56,716 nt of DNA from Caulobacteraceae bacterium. GTDB taxonomy: Bacteria; Pseudomonadota; Alphaproteobacteria; Caulobacterales; Caulobacteraceae. The translations under genes were made by a program, and so were the position numbers. The stretch lies in contig JAIXZX010000007.1 of the NCBI GenBank assembly GCA_027489335.1, positions 1 through 56,716 of the forward strand, read 5' to 3'. Position 1 is the stretch's first letter. The number at the start of each line of letters is the position of its first letter. The notes under the pieces are model-generated. The model saw only the letters and a list, made by a program, of their open reading frames with translations, was not told the DNA's origin and did no database searches. This document shows positions 1 to 13,301 of this stretch, piece by piece.

Positions 1-1954
<1,954 letters not shown>

Positions 1955-1974
1955 CCCTTGGGGTCCTGGCCGGC

Positions 1975-4066
<2,092 letters not shown>

Positions 4067-4257
4067 TATATGTCCGCCCGGTGCGTGTCTAACAGCCGCT
4101 ACGAAGGGATCTTCGTCTCAGCTAAAGGCTTGAAAGCGCTTGAAAAAGCACGGCGCCGAAGAAGGAGGTCCGCCCCCCGGCCCTAAGCCGCGCGCCTGAT
4201 AGCACGCGATTTTAGGCGCCGCAACCGAACCGGCGCCTCGGAATCTCGCCAATCGCC
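4067..4257. promoter_or_regulatory. Intergenic region upstream of the atp operon
   Basis: This 191-base gap lies upstream of atpH and downstream of the next minus-strand gene, so it should carry the atpHAGD promoter. It contains a relatively AT-rich patch with the tandem words GCTTGAAA and GCTTGAAAA at about 4128-4146. I could not assign a confident -35/-10 pair, and no RNA gene was seen. Confidence 0.35.
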
Positions 4258-4575
4258 CTAGTCGGGGCTCGAAACCCCCAACCGGCGGAAGACCGCCGAG
4301 CCGCTCGCGGCCAGGGCGCCGTCGGCCTTGAGCACCCGGCCGTGGGCGAAGACGAGGGTCCGCGTGGTCCGCTCCACCAGAGCCTCCAGGGTCACGGCCT
4401 CTCCGGCCTGCAGCGGCGCGCCATAGTCCAGAGTCAGCGAGACCGGCGCCAGCGCCTCTCCGCTGGCGGCCGCCAGGGCGACCTCGATCAAGGCTGCTGC
4501 CGCGCCGGGGCCGGTGGGGACCTGGCCGGCGGTTTGGACGGGCGCGGAGGAGGAGGTGGGAAGGACTGTGGTCAT
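4258..4575 (-). CDS. Short hotdog-fold thioesterase-like protein
   Basis: A 105-residue protein whose second half resembles the C-terminal part of PaaI-type hotdog thioesterases: a strand pattern PVSLTLDYGAPLQAGEAVTL followed by RTTRTLVFAHGRVLKADG and the ending ASGSAVFRRL. Full PaaI proteins are about 130-140 residues and carry the active site in the N-terminal part. That segment is missing or replaced here by a Pro/Thr/Ala-rich stretch. It may be a divergent or inactive member, or a degenerated gene. It lies alone between the atp operon and a terminator, on the same strand as both neighbours. The substrate is unknown. Confidence 0.6.
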   Translation of the reverse strand: MTTVLPTSSSAPVQTAGQVPTGPGAAAALIEVALAAASGEALAPVSLTLDYGAPLQAGEAVTLEALVERTTRTLVFAHGRVLKADGALAASGSAVFRRLGVSSPD

Positions 4576-4602
4576 GGCCGCGGTCCTTTAAGCCGCTCGG
4601 CG

Positions 4603-4634
4603 GAAAAGAAAAGGGCGCCGGAGGTCCGGCGCCC
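4603..4634 (-). terminator. Rho-independent terminator of the secreted-protein gene
   Basis: On the minus strand a GC-rich stem (GGGCGCCGGA paired with TCCGGCGCCC) is followed by TTTTCTTTTCC. It lies 41 bases past the stop codon of the gene at 4675-5019 and before the start of the next gene. Confidence 0.85.
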
Positions 4635-4674
4635 AGTTTGACAGGCTCGACTGATACGGCTGGAAGTCTTGTCT

Positions 4675-5019
4675 TTAGTTGTTGGCGGCCTGCTGAGCCG
4701 GCCGGGCCGAGGCGTTGCAGGCTTCAAGACGCTCAGCGTCGAACGACCGGGTCCCGGACTCGAAGGCCGTCACCGGTCCGAAGCGGCTGGCGATATCCTT
4801 GCAGGTCGCAGGGATGAAGGTGCGGCTGTTGGAGACGGTGGCCACGCAGGCTTCGCCTTCGCACCAGAATACGGCGCTGCCGGCGACGAGACGGGTGCGC
4901 TCGGCCACCGACTGCTCAAGCTTGGCGGTGACCAGGGTCTGGGCCGCGGCTTGGCCGGCCAGGGCGAACGTCATCAGGGCCGCGGCGGCGGCCAGGGTGG
5001 AACGGATCATCATTGCCAT
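4675..5019 (-). CDS. Small secreted protein of unknown function
   Basis: Predicted 114-residue exported protein. After MAMMIRS comes a hydrophobic Ala-rich segment (TLAAAAALMTFALAG) ending in AAAQ, a good signal peptidase I site, so the mature part of about 90 residues is probably periplasmic. It contains four cysteines (WCEGEAC, then C in ATCKDI and C in LEACN) that could form two disulfides. I chose ATG 5019 because GGAG lies 2 bases upstream of it and 8 upstream of the second ATG at 5013. An in-frame extension to 5151 lacks a signal-like start. I do not recognise the family. Confidence 0.7.
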   Translation of the reverse strand: MAMMIRSTLAAAAALMTFALAGQAAAQTLVTAKLEQSVAERTRLVAGSAVFWCEGEACVATVSNSRTFIPATCKDIASRFGPVTAFESGTRSFDAERLEACNASARPAQQAANN

Positions 5020-5311
5020 AACTCCGGCGTTGGGGAGGGAGCGGCGCGGGAAGAACGCCGGCCGGCCGGTGGGCCCTGCGATCCCCTCGCCTGGGCCCCT
5101 CGAACTAAGCAACGCTAAGATAACGGCGTTAAGATTGATCGCAACCGCCATTTGCGCACCGCGGGTATGCAGGTTTGGATAGGCGCAGCCACCGGCGCCC
5201 TGGAACGGCCCCGTTCATGTCCCATCAATCCTGTCGCGCCTTTTCTGGGCTTCGGATAAAGAAAGCCGCCCGCGGGCGCCTGCACCTTCAAGACCAACGG
5301 CTGGGATTCAG

Positions 5312-7300
5312 ATGGCCAATTCGCAACCGCCCCGATCGCAGCGGCCCGCCGGCGGCGGTGGCCGGGCCCGGCGCACCCCGCTGCAGGCGGCGCTCTACTG
5401 GGGCGCGGTGCTGTCGGTCTGGGGCCTGATCTTCGTCGCGGCCTTCTTTGCGGTGTTCGCTGTCGATCTGCCTGACACCTCGAAGCTGTTCGAGGTCGAG
5501 CGGCAGCCCTCGATCTCCTATCTGGATCGGTCCGGCGCGCTGGTGGCGGTCCGTGGCTCGCAATATGCGCCGCCGGTGGATCTCGACACCCTGCCCGACT
5601 ACGTGCCCAAGGCCTTCATCGCCATTGAGGACCGCTGGTTCTACTGGCATCCGGGCTTCAATCCGTGGGGCATCGTCCGCTCGCAGATCTATAACATGAC
5701 CAGCGATGGCGGGCCCCTGCGCGGCGGTTCGACCATCACCCAGCAGCTGGCGCGTAACCTCTTTCTGACCCCCGCCCAGACCTACCGCCGCAAGGCCCAG
5801 GAGCTGATCCTGGCGGTCTGGCTTGAGCTGCGCTTCTCCAAGAAGGAGATCCTCGAGCTCTATCTGAACCGGGTCTATTTCGGCGGCGGCGCCTACGGCA
5901 TCGAGGCGGCGTCCCAGCGCTATTTCAACAAACCCGCTCCACAACTGACCATCGGCGAGTCCGCCCTGCTGGCCGGCATGATGAAGGGGCCATCCCGCTA
6001 CAGCCCCGTCTCGGCCACGGAGCGGGCCGCTCGCCGCGCCACCATCGTGCTCGATGAAATGGTCCGGCTGGGGGCCATCACCCCGGAACAGCGGACCGAG
6101 GCCTTCAACAATCCCGTGCGGGTCAATCCGACCCTGGCCAACCAGCGGGCGCAGTATTTCGTCGACTGGATTGACGACGAGGTGCGCGGTCTGGTGGGCG
6201 AGCCCACCGACGATCTGGTGGTGGAGACCACGCTGGACCTGCCGATCCAGACCGCCGCCGAACAGGCGGTGCGGCGCGGGGTCGCCGCCGGCGCAGATCA
6301 GGGCATCGGCCAGGGCGCCCTGGTGGCGCTCGACGGCGAGGGCCGGGTGCGGGCCTATGTGGGCGGCGCCGACTACGCAGAGAGCCAGTTCGACCGGGCG
6401 GCCATGGCGCAGCGCCAGGCGGGCTCGGCCTTCAAGCCCTTCGTCTACCTCACCGCCATGGAGCAGGGCCGGACGCCCAATGTCCGCATGGTCGACGAGC
6501 CCCTGCGGATCGGCGACTGGGAGCCTCGCAACTATAACGGCGAGTTCCGCGGCGAGATGAGCCTTCAGCAGGCCCTGGCCCAGTCCACCAACACCATCGC
6601 CGCCCGCCTGGCCAACGAGGTCGGCACCGGCAATGTGGCGGCCACGGCCCGGCGCCTGGGCATCACGGGCAAGATCCAGCTGGATCCGTCCATGGCGCTG
6701 GGCGCGGTGGAGGTCACGCCTCTGCAGATGGCCCAGGCCTATGCGCCGTTCGCCAATGGCGGCTTCAAGGCCCAGGGCTACGGCATCGAGCGTATCCGCA
6801 CCGCCGATGGTCGGGTGCTCTATGACCACAATGTGGACAAGCCCCAGCGCCAGGCGGTGATCGGCTCACCGGCCCTGCAGTACATGAACCAGATGATGCG
6901 CGGCGTAGTCACCAGCGGCACCGGCACGGCGGCGCAGGTGCCCAACTACGATCTGGCTGGCAAGACCGGGACCACCAACGATTATCGGGACGCCTGGTTC
7001 GTCGGCTACACCGGCGGCTTCGTGGCCGCGGTCTGGGTGGGCAAGGACGACAACACCGCCATGCGCCGGGTCTCCGGCGGGGCCGCGCCTGCGCGGATCT
7101 GGAGGGACTTCATGGGTGCGGCGCTGCCGCGCCTGAACGCCCAGCCGATCCCCGGCGGGGTCATCGAACCGCCGCCAACCACGCCGGACGCCGACCCGAT
7201 CGGCGACCTGCTGGACGGGGTGGGCGGCATGATCGGCGGCGGCGCAGAGCCTGCGCCCGCCGAGCCGGCTCCAGCCAGTCCGGAACAGATCCCCTACTAG
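5312..7300 (+). CDS. Bifunctional penicillin-binding protein 1A family (transglycosylase/transpeptidase)
   Basis: Class A PBP of 662 residues that polymerises glycan strands and cross-links peptidoglycan. It has a short cytoplasmic head, one membrane anchor at about residues 27-50, and a GT51 transglycosylase domain with catalytic Glu106 in AIEDRWF and the motif GGSTITQQLARN at 138-149. The transpeptidase domain has SAFK at 372-375 (Ser372 nucleophile), STN at 425-427 and KTGT at 551-554, so all catalytic motifs are present. The C-terminus is Pro/Ala-rich. Which of the several Caulobacter class A PBPs it corresponds to cannot be decided here. Its stop overlaps the end of the convergent metallopeptidase gene. 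Confidence 0.95.
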   Translation: MANSQPPRSQRPAGGGGRARRTPLQAALYWGAVLSVWGLIFVAAFFAVFAVDLPDTSKLFEVERQPSISYLDRSGALVAVRGSQYAPPVDLDTLPDYVPKAFIAIEDRWFYWHPGFNPWGIVRSQIYNMTSDGGPLRGGSTITQQLARNLFLTPAQTYRRKAQELILAVWLELRFSKKEILELYLNRVYFGGGAYGIEAASQRYFNKPAPQLTIGESALLAGMMKGPSRYSPVSATERAARRATIVLDEMVRLGAITPEQRTEAFNNPVRVNPTLANQRAQYFVDWIDDEVRGLVGEPTDDLVVETTLDLPIQTAAEQAVRRGVAAGADQGIGQGALVALDGEGRVRAYVGGADYAESQFDRAAMAQRQAGSAFKPFVYLTAMEQGRTPNVRMVDEPLRIGDWEPRNYNGEFRGEMSLQQALAQSTNTIAARLANEVGTGNVAATARRLGITGKIQLDPSMALGAVEVTPLQMAQAYAPFANGGFKAQGYGIERIRTADGRVLYDHNVDKPQRQAVIGSPALQYMNQMMRGVVTSGTGTAAQVPNYDLAGKTGTTNDYRDAWFVGYTGGFVAAVWVGKDDNTAMRRVSGGAAPARIWRDFMGAALPRLNAQPIPGGVIEPPPTTPDADPIGDLLDGVGGMIGGGAEPAPAEPAPASPEQIPY

Positions 7301-8046
7301 CCGGCTCCGTCGACGCCGATGGCGTGGAGGCGGGCCCCGTGGGTCCGCAGCCAGGCGCGGTGCGGGGCGGGGTCGCCCACCAGGGTCTCGACCAGCGCCC
7401 AGAAGCGCGGGCCATGGTTTAGTTCGCGCAGATGGGCGCATTCGTGCGCGGCCACATAGTCGGCCACCGGCAGCGGGGCCAGGGCCAGACGCCAGGAATA
7501 GCGGATGACCGCCGGCTGACCCCCTGTGGGCGGCTTGCAGGATCCCCAGCGCGACCGCGCGTCGGTAAGAACCACCCTGGGCATGGGGGCGCCGAGCGCC
7601 TCGGCATGGATGCGGGTCAGGGCGGTGAGCCCCTCCAGGGCCTGCTTGCGTAGCAGCCGCTGAGCGGCGCGGGCGAACCCTTCCCCTTCCCCCTGCGCGG
7701 TGATCTCGGCTGAGCGTCCGTCCTCGGCTGGCCGCCAACGGGCCCGCCCCGCCTGGTGGACCAAGCGGACGGGGCGTCCCATGAGCGACAACTCCGCCCC
7801 TGGAACCAGGGGCTCTGCCTGGGGCAGTTCGCCCAGCCGCGCGACGATCCAGTCGATCCGGTCCCGGGCGAAGGCCGCAGCCTCCCCCAGGCGACGGGGC
7901 GAGGGCGCGGTGGCCACCACCTCGCGGCGGCTGCGGTCCAGCCGAAGGGAGACGCGCCTGGCCCGCGGATGGACTTTCAGGCGGATGACGGCGCCGTCGA
8001 TCTCGATCCGGTCGCCGTCGACAAAGGTTCGGCCAAAGGGACTCAT
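7297..8046 (-). CDS. YgjP-like M48-family metallopeptidase (DUF45)
   Basis: A 249-residue zinc metallopeptidase of the YgjP/DUF45 type. The zinc motif HECAH lies at 201-205 and the third ligand His211 in ELNHGPRFW. The family box SRWGSC precedes it. The N-terminal half is the usual beta-rich region with the RARRVSLRL segment. No signal peptide or membrane helix was seen, so it should be cytoplasmic. The last 4 bases overlap the end of the convergent PBP gene. Its substrates are not known in this family. Confidence 0.88.
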   Translation of the reverse strand: MSPFGRTFVDGDRIEIDGAVIRLKVHPRARRVSLRLDRSRREVVATAPSPRRLGEAAAFARDRIDWIVARLGELPQAEPLVPGAELSLMGRPVRLVHQAGRARWRPAEDGRSAEITAQGEGEGFARAAQRLLRKQALEGLTALTRIHAEALGAPMPRVVLTDARSRWGSCKPPTGGQPAVIRYSWRLALAPLPVADYVAAHECAHLRELNHGPRFWALVETLVGDPAPHRAWLRTHGARLHAIGVDGAG

Positions 8047-8058
8047 GCCCCTCCAGAT

Positions 8059-9330
<1,272 letters not shown>

Positions 9331-9448
9331 CTGCGAAGGATCCTTGTGCACCGCAACATATCATGCGGAGCCTTAACGGAGTCCAGCCTTGGCCGTTCCC
9401 GTGAGCGCGCGCGCCCGCGGCGAGGGGTCACACCCGGGCGGCGGGGGC

Positions 9449-10048
9449 TCAGCCCTCCTGCATCGCCTCGCGGATCAGCCGGGCCATCTCGTCAGGGGCC
9501 AGCCCGTAGGCCAGCACCCGGTTGAACCGGCCCTGGGGGTCCATCAGATAGGCCGCCGTCGAGTGGTCGATGGTGTAGTCGGGCCCCTCGCCGGACTTGC
9601 GGTAGTAGACATAGTAGGACTTGGCCACCTGCTCGACCTGTTCGGGCGTCCCGGTCAGGCCCACCACGCCCTCGGGAAAGGCCTCCAGGCTGAGATAGGT
9701 CTTCAGTTGTTGGGGCGTGTCGCGCTCCGGATCGACGGAGATGAACACGGTTTGCAGGTCCGCCCCCCGGGGGCCCAGCTGATCCTGGGCGGCGGCCACC
9801 GCCTGCAACGTCGAGGGGCAGATGTCCGGACAGTAGGTGAAGCCGAAGAAGACAACGCTCCAGCGACCCTCCAGGATCGACTGATCGACCGGCTGACCGT
9901 CCTGGTTCACCAGTTCGAACGGGCCGCCCACATCGGCCTGGGCGCTGGAGCCGCCGGCCGGGCCCTCTGTCCGCCAGAACAGGGCCGCCCCCGCCGCGAG
10001 GCCGATGACAGCCACCAGGGCGATGATGATCAGCGAGCGTTTCGACAT
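9449..10048 (-). CDS. senC: SCO1/SenC/PrrC family copper-binding redox protein
   Basis: A 199-residue Sco-type thioredoxin-fold protein involved in CuA assembly of cytochrome oxidase and, in Rhodobacter-type systems, linked to RegB signalling. One N-terminal membrane anchor spans about residues 5-25. The copper motif CPDIC places Cys73 and Cys77, and the third ligand His162 lies in YTIDHST. The start at 10048 has AAAGG 7 bases upstream; longer in-frame starts run into the divergent gene. It faces regB head to head with a 79-base shared promoter region, a variation on the Rhodobacter regB/senC/regA arrangement. Confidence 0.92.
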   Translation of the reverse strand: MSKRSLIIIALVAVIGLAAGAALFWRTEGPAGGSSAQADVGGPFELVNQDGQPVDQSILEGRWSVVFFGFTYCPDICPSTLQAVAAAQDQLGPRGADLQTVFISVDPERDTPQQLKTYLSLEAFPEGVVGLTGTPEQVEQVAKSYYVYYRKSGEGPDYTIDHSTAAYLMDPQGRFNRVLAYGLAPDEMARLIREAMQEG

Positions 10049-10127
10049 GGCGCGACCTTTCGCAGGGGGAGTCGATCTTCGTTTGGGGCTCGCCAGGACC
10101 GCCGATCTCGGTGATCCTGTCTTGGCC

Positions 10128-11507
10128 ATGGCCCTGAAGAACGACGGATCGGCGGGCCTGAAGGACCCCTTGGGTCTCGATAGGCAAAGCACCGCCCTAC
10201 TGCAAGGCGAGCTGGCCTGGGACGAGGCTGTCCTCGGCCAGGGCCGGCTGCGTATTCGCTCGGTCGTGACCCTGCGCTGGGTGTTGCTCGGCAGTGAATC
10301 GGCGGCCCTCACCCTGGCGGCCGTGGTCTTCGCCCTGCCCGCCCCCTACGCCATCTGTTTCGGCATTGTCGGCCTGGCGGCCTGGGTCAATCTGCTGGTG
10401 GGGATCGCGACGCCCGGCCAGCGCCTTCTGCATCCGCTCGAGGCTACGCTCCAGCTGGGCTTCGACATTCTGCGGGTGGCCGGCCTGGCGGCCCTGACGG
10501 GGGGGATCGCCAACCCCTTTGTCGTGCTGGTCCTGCCGCCCCTGGCTCTGGCCGCCGCCACCCTGCCCCTGCGCCCCACCCTGATCCTGGTCGCCCTGGC
10601 GACCCTCAGCCTGACTGTCATCAGCCTGGTCGCCTACCCGCTGCCGGGCGCCGGGAGCCTGGGGATCGCGCCGCTTGGCTACCGCCTGGCCACCCTGGCC
10701 GGCCTGTTGCTGGCCCTGGGAGTCAGCGCCGCCTTCGTACGCGAGGCCGCCCAGGAAACCGCCCGTCGGGCCCTGGCTCTCGACGTCACCCAGGCGGTGC
10801 TGGCGCGGGAACGTCGTCTCTCGGCGCTCGGAGGGCTGGCTGCGTCAGCCGCTCACGAACTGGGGACACCGCTCGCCACCATCGCCATCGTCGCCAAGGA
10901 GATGGCCCGGGAGGCGGTCACCCCGCAGGTGCGGGAGGACGCCGAGCTGTTGATGGCCCAGGCCCAGCGGTGCCGGGAAATCCTCGCCCGGCTGACCGAA
11001 ACCCCCGGCGCCTCCGATGAGGTTCACGAACGCATGAGCCTGCTGCAGCTGCTGCAGGAGGTCATCGAACCGCATCGGGATGTGAAGGGAGTCCGGCTCG
11101 AAGCCATCGTCACCGGCGCCCCAGACGCCCGCAAGCCGGGCATCAAGCGAATGCCCGAGGTGATCCACGCCATCTCCTCGTTCGTGGAGAACGCTGTGGA
11201 CTTCGCCGCCTCCGAGGTGCTGGTCACCGCCCGCTTCGACGCCGACACCATCTCTCTGGAGGTGCGCGACGACGGCCCCGGCATCGCCCCGGAGATCCTC
11301 GCCCGGCTGGGGGAGCCCTATGTGACCAGCCGGCCCGGCGCGGAAGGATCGCGGACCGGCCATGTGGGGATGGGTCTGGGCTTCTTCATCTCCAAGACCC
11401 TGCTGGAGCGGACCGGGGCCCGGGTGACCTTCCAGAATGGTCGCCCCAAGGGGGCCGTCGTGTCCGTCCGCTGGCCGCGGGCCCGAATTGAGTCGGCCCA
11501 CGGATAG
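10128..11507 (+). CDS. regB: RegB/PrrB/ActS-type redox-sensing histidine kinase
   Basis: Membrane sensor kinase of the Reg/Prr redox system, about 459 residues from the ATG at 10128. Six hydrophobic segments occupy roughly residues 35-205 and include GGIANPF, the ubiquinone-binding heptad GGxxNPF of RegB. The H-box AAHELGTPLATI holds His243. The redox-active cysteine of RegB is conserved as Cys282 in AQRCREIL. The ATPase part has ENAVDFA (N box), DDGPGIAP and GMGLGFFI. It is followed 90 bases later by regA and is divergent from senC. In characterised relatives the kinase responds to quinone state and respiration; here that is inferred. Confidence 0.93.
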   Translation: MALKNDGSAGLKDPLGLDRQSTALLQGELAWDEAVLGQGRLRIRSVVTLRWVLLGSESAALTLAAVVFALPAPYAICFGIVGLAAWVNLLVGIATPGQRLLHPLEATLQLGFDILRVAGLAALTGGIANPFVVLVLPPLALAAATLPLRPTLILVALATLSLTVISLVAYPLPGAGSLGIAPLGYRLATLAGLLLALGVSAAFVREAAQETARRALALDVTQAVLARERRLSALGGLAASAAHELGTPLATIAIVAKEMAREAVTPQVREDAELLMAQAQRCREILARLTETPGASDEVHERMSLLQLLQEVIEPHRDVKGVRLEAIVTGAPDARKPGIKRMPEVIHAISSFVENAVDFAASEVLVTARFDADTISLEVRDDGPGIAPEILARLGEPYVTSRPGAEGSRTGHVGMGLGFFISKTLLERTGARVTFQNGRPKGAVVSVRWPRARIESAHG

Positions 11508-11597
11508 TCGCTCGCCTGCGCCCCTTGCGAACCCGCCCCGGCGCACGTCACTATGGCCACACGCACGGAGGGAGGCCCGCACGCGCGGGTGGCGGTA

Positions 11598-12155
11598 ATG
11601 AGCGACCTGAGCACCCAGATCGAGGGTCTGGCCGACAAGAGTCTGCTGCTGCTTGATGATGACACGGCCCTGCGAACACGGCTGGGTCGCGCCCTCGAGG
11701 GGCGAGGTTTCGAGCCCGTCCTGGCCGCCAGCGTCACCGAGGCCCTGGCCGCAGTGAAGGTCTATCCCCCCGCCTTCGCCGTCCTCGACATGCGCCTGGA
11801 GGATGGAACCGGCCTGAAGGTGGTGGAGGCCGTCCGTGAGGCCCGCCCCGACGCCAAGATCATCATGCTCACCGGTTACGGCAATATCGCCACCGCCGTC
11901 GCCGCGGTGAAGGCCGGAGCCGTCGACTATCTGTCCAAGCCCGCCGACGCTGACGATGTGGCCCGCGCCCTGCTGGCCCTCCCCGGCGACGTGGCCGCCC
12001 CGCCGGAAAACCCCATGAGCGCCGACCGCGTGCGGTGGGAGCACATCCAGCGCGTCTATGAGCTTTGCGGGCATAACGTGTCTGAGACCGCCCGGCGGCT
12101 GAACATGCACCGGCGCACCCTGCAACGGATCCTGGCCAAGCGCGCGCCGCGCTGA
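11598..12155 (+). CDS. regA: RegA/PrrA/ActR-type response regulator
   Basis: A 185-residue two-component regulator. The receiver domain has the acidic pair DDD near residue 20, the phospho-acceptor Asp64 in VLDMRLEDG, Thr in MLTGYGN and Lys in YLSKPAD. After a proline linker the Fis-like helix-turn-helix ends in SETARRLNMHRRTLQRILAK, nearly invariant in RegA proteins. I chose the ATG at 11598, which matches the usual family start; an upstream in-frame ATG at 11553 adds 15 residues unlike the family. It lies just downstream of regB. Predicted targets are respiratory, redox and energy genes. Confidence 0.93.
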   Translation: MSDLSTQIEGLADKSLLLLDDDTALRTRLGRALEGRGFEPVLAASVTEALAAVKVYPPAFAVLDMRLEDGTGLKVVEAVREARPDAKIIMLTGYGNIATAVAAVKAGAVDYLSKPADADDVARALLALPGDVAAPPENPMSADRVRWEHIQRVYELCGHNVSETARRLNMHRRTLQRILAKRAPR

Positions 12156-12159
12156 ACGC

Positions 12160-12612
12160 CTAGAGGCTGAGCCCCGCCCCGGCCCGCAAGGCGGCCAGCC
12201 GCCCGAAGGCGACCGTCAGGGCCTTGCGTCGGGCGCCGGCCAGGCTCGCCACCGGCGCTTCACGCAGAACCGCCCCGCCAAAGGCGTCGGCCACGATCAG
12301 GCCCGGGTCCTCTGGGAGAATCTCCTGGGGGAATTCGGGGGCCACGGCGAAGGCGAAGGCGTCGCAATAGGGCGCATATTCCCGCCATTTCAGGTCGGTC
12401 CGGTAGTCTTCCAGGCTGGACTTCACCTCGACGATAAAGAGGTCGCCACGGCGACCCAGGGCCATCAGGTCCGCCCGCCGGCCATTGGGCAGGCACACCT
12501 CGGTAAGCGGCGCATAGCCCAGGGCCGCCAGGAGCCGGGCGGCGCCGCGGGTCACCGCCTGGGTGATCTGCGGACGTGAAGCCGGGGCGCAGGTGGTGAG
12601 AACGAGATCCAT
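12160..12612 (-). CDS. mmcB: MmcB family DNA repair protein
   Basis: A 150-residue protein of the MmcB family (DUF1052), described in Caulobacter as an SOS-regulated factor for mitomycin C resistance. The core GRRADLMALGRRGDLFIVEV followed by K and S is a PD-(D/E)xK-like nuclease arrangement (D, then ExK). The family block LKWREYAPYCDAFAFAVAPE follows. I place the start at the ATG at 12612, because an SOS box begins only 12 bases upstream and the longer in-frame extension would run into the lipocalin gene. The gene converges with regA, 4 bases apart. Confidence 0.9.
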   Translation of the reverse strand: MDLVLTTCAPASRPQITQAVTRGAARLLAALGYAPLTEVCLPNGRRADLMALGRRGDLFIVEVKSSLEDYRTDLKWREYAPYCDAFAFAVAPEFPQEILPEDPGLIVADAFGGAVLREAPVASLAGARRKALTVAFGRLAALRAGAGLSL

Positions 12613-12623
12613 GTCGCCACCAT

Positions 12624-12638
12624 GTTCCGCCTTCGTTC
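12624..12638 (-). promoter_or_regulatory. SOS box (LexA site) of mmcB
   Basis: The plus strand reads GTTC-CGCCTTC-GTTC, an exact GTTC-N7-GTTC, the direct-repeat LexA operator of alphaproteobacteria. It lies 12 bases upstream of the mmcB start codon. SOS control of mmcB is known in Caulobacter crescentus, so motif and context agree. Confidence 0.85.
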
Positions 12639-12668
12639 CAGACGCAAGAGGGGCGGCTTGAGCCCCAG

Positions 12669-13214
12669 TCAGCGGACCTGCTGCGGGAATTCCAGCTTGG
12701 AGGTGTCGTAGCCGAGCTGCTTGATGCGGGCGATGGCCTGGGCGCGGACCGAGGCGGTCAGCTGCGGCGCCTTGGACAGCAGCCAGACGTAGTTGCCGCC
12801 GGGCGTGCCCATGATCAGCCAGCCCTGGTCCGTGCGGTGATCGAGCACCCAGTACTCCTGGTTCATCACCCCGCCGAAGAAGGAGAGCTTGAACTTGGCG
12901 TTCTTCACCGGGTCGACTGGGGTGGCGCTGGCCTTCCATTCCTTCTTGGGGCCGTCGGGCGCGCCGCGACGACAGGTCTGCACCACCGAATAGCCGGCGC
13001 CCGCCCGGGTCCAGTCGGCGGTGGCCGCCTCGCAGGCCTTCTGCATGGCGTTGGGCGTGCGGGCCACCTCGTACCAGCGGCCGGTCATCTTGGTCAGCTC
13101 GACCCGGCTGGCAGGCTCCGGCGCGGCCGCGTGCGCCACCGGCGCGGCGGCGAACAGGGCGGCGGCAAGGGCGAGGCCCGGGATGAGACGGCGGGGGGAA
13201 GGGAGCGTCAACAT
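12669..13214 (-). CDS. Lipocalin family protein (Blc-like)
   Basis: A secreted lipocalin of 181 residues, a beta-barrel protein binding small hydrophobic ligands, probably periplasmic. It begins with MLTLPSPRRL and a hydrophobic Ala-rich signal peptide ending near AHA-AAP. There is no lipobox cysteine, unlike E. coli Blc. The lipocalin signature is MTGRWYEVARTPN, and later NYVWLLSKAPQL and YDTSKLEFPQQ are typical of the bacterial group. The ATG at 13214 is preferred to an in-frame TTG at 13250, which would add residues ahead of the signal peptide. Its end lies 57 bases upstream of the mmcB start. Confidence 0.85.
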   Translation of the reverse strand: MLTLPSPRRLIPGLALAAALFAAAPVAHAAAPEPASRVELTKMTGRWYEVARTPNAMQKACEAATADWTRAGAGYSVVQTCRRGAPDGPKKEWKASATPVDPVKNAKFKLSFFGGVMNQEYWVLDHRTDQGWLIMGTPGGNYVWLLSKAPQLTASVRAQAIARIKQLGYDTSKLEFPQQVR

Positions 13215-13251
13215 GAGCGGGAAACTAGAAAAACAATGCGCCAGGAACAAG

Positions 13252-13280
13252 GACGCCCGCCGACAGGGCCGGCGGGCGTC
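13252..13280 (-). terminator. Hairpin downstream of the first diiron protein gene
   Basis: A perfect 11-bp inverted repeat (GACGCCCGCCG and CGGCGGGCGTC) with a 7-base loop, starting 22 bases after the stop codon at 13302. The T-rich tail on the minus strand is weak, so its terminator strength is uncertain. Confidence 0.55.
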
Positions 13281-13301
13281 GCAGGTTGACGAAAACTCAG
13301 G

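Noticed and set aside
4128..4146. Tandem GCTTGAAA words upstream of atpH as a possible operator
   Set aside because: Only two imperfect copies; noted in the intergenic entry but too weak for a separate call.
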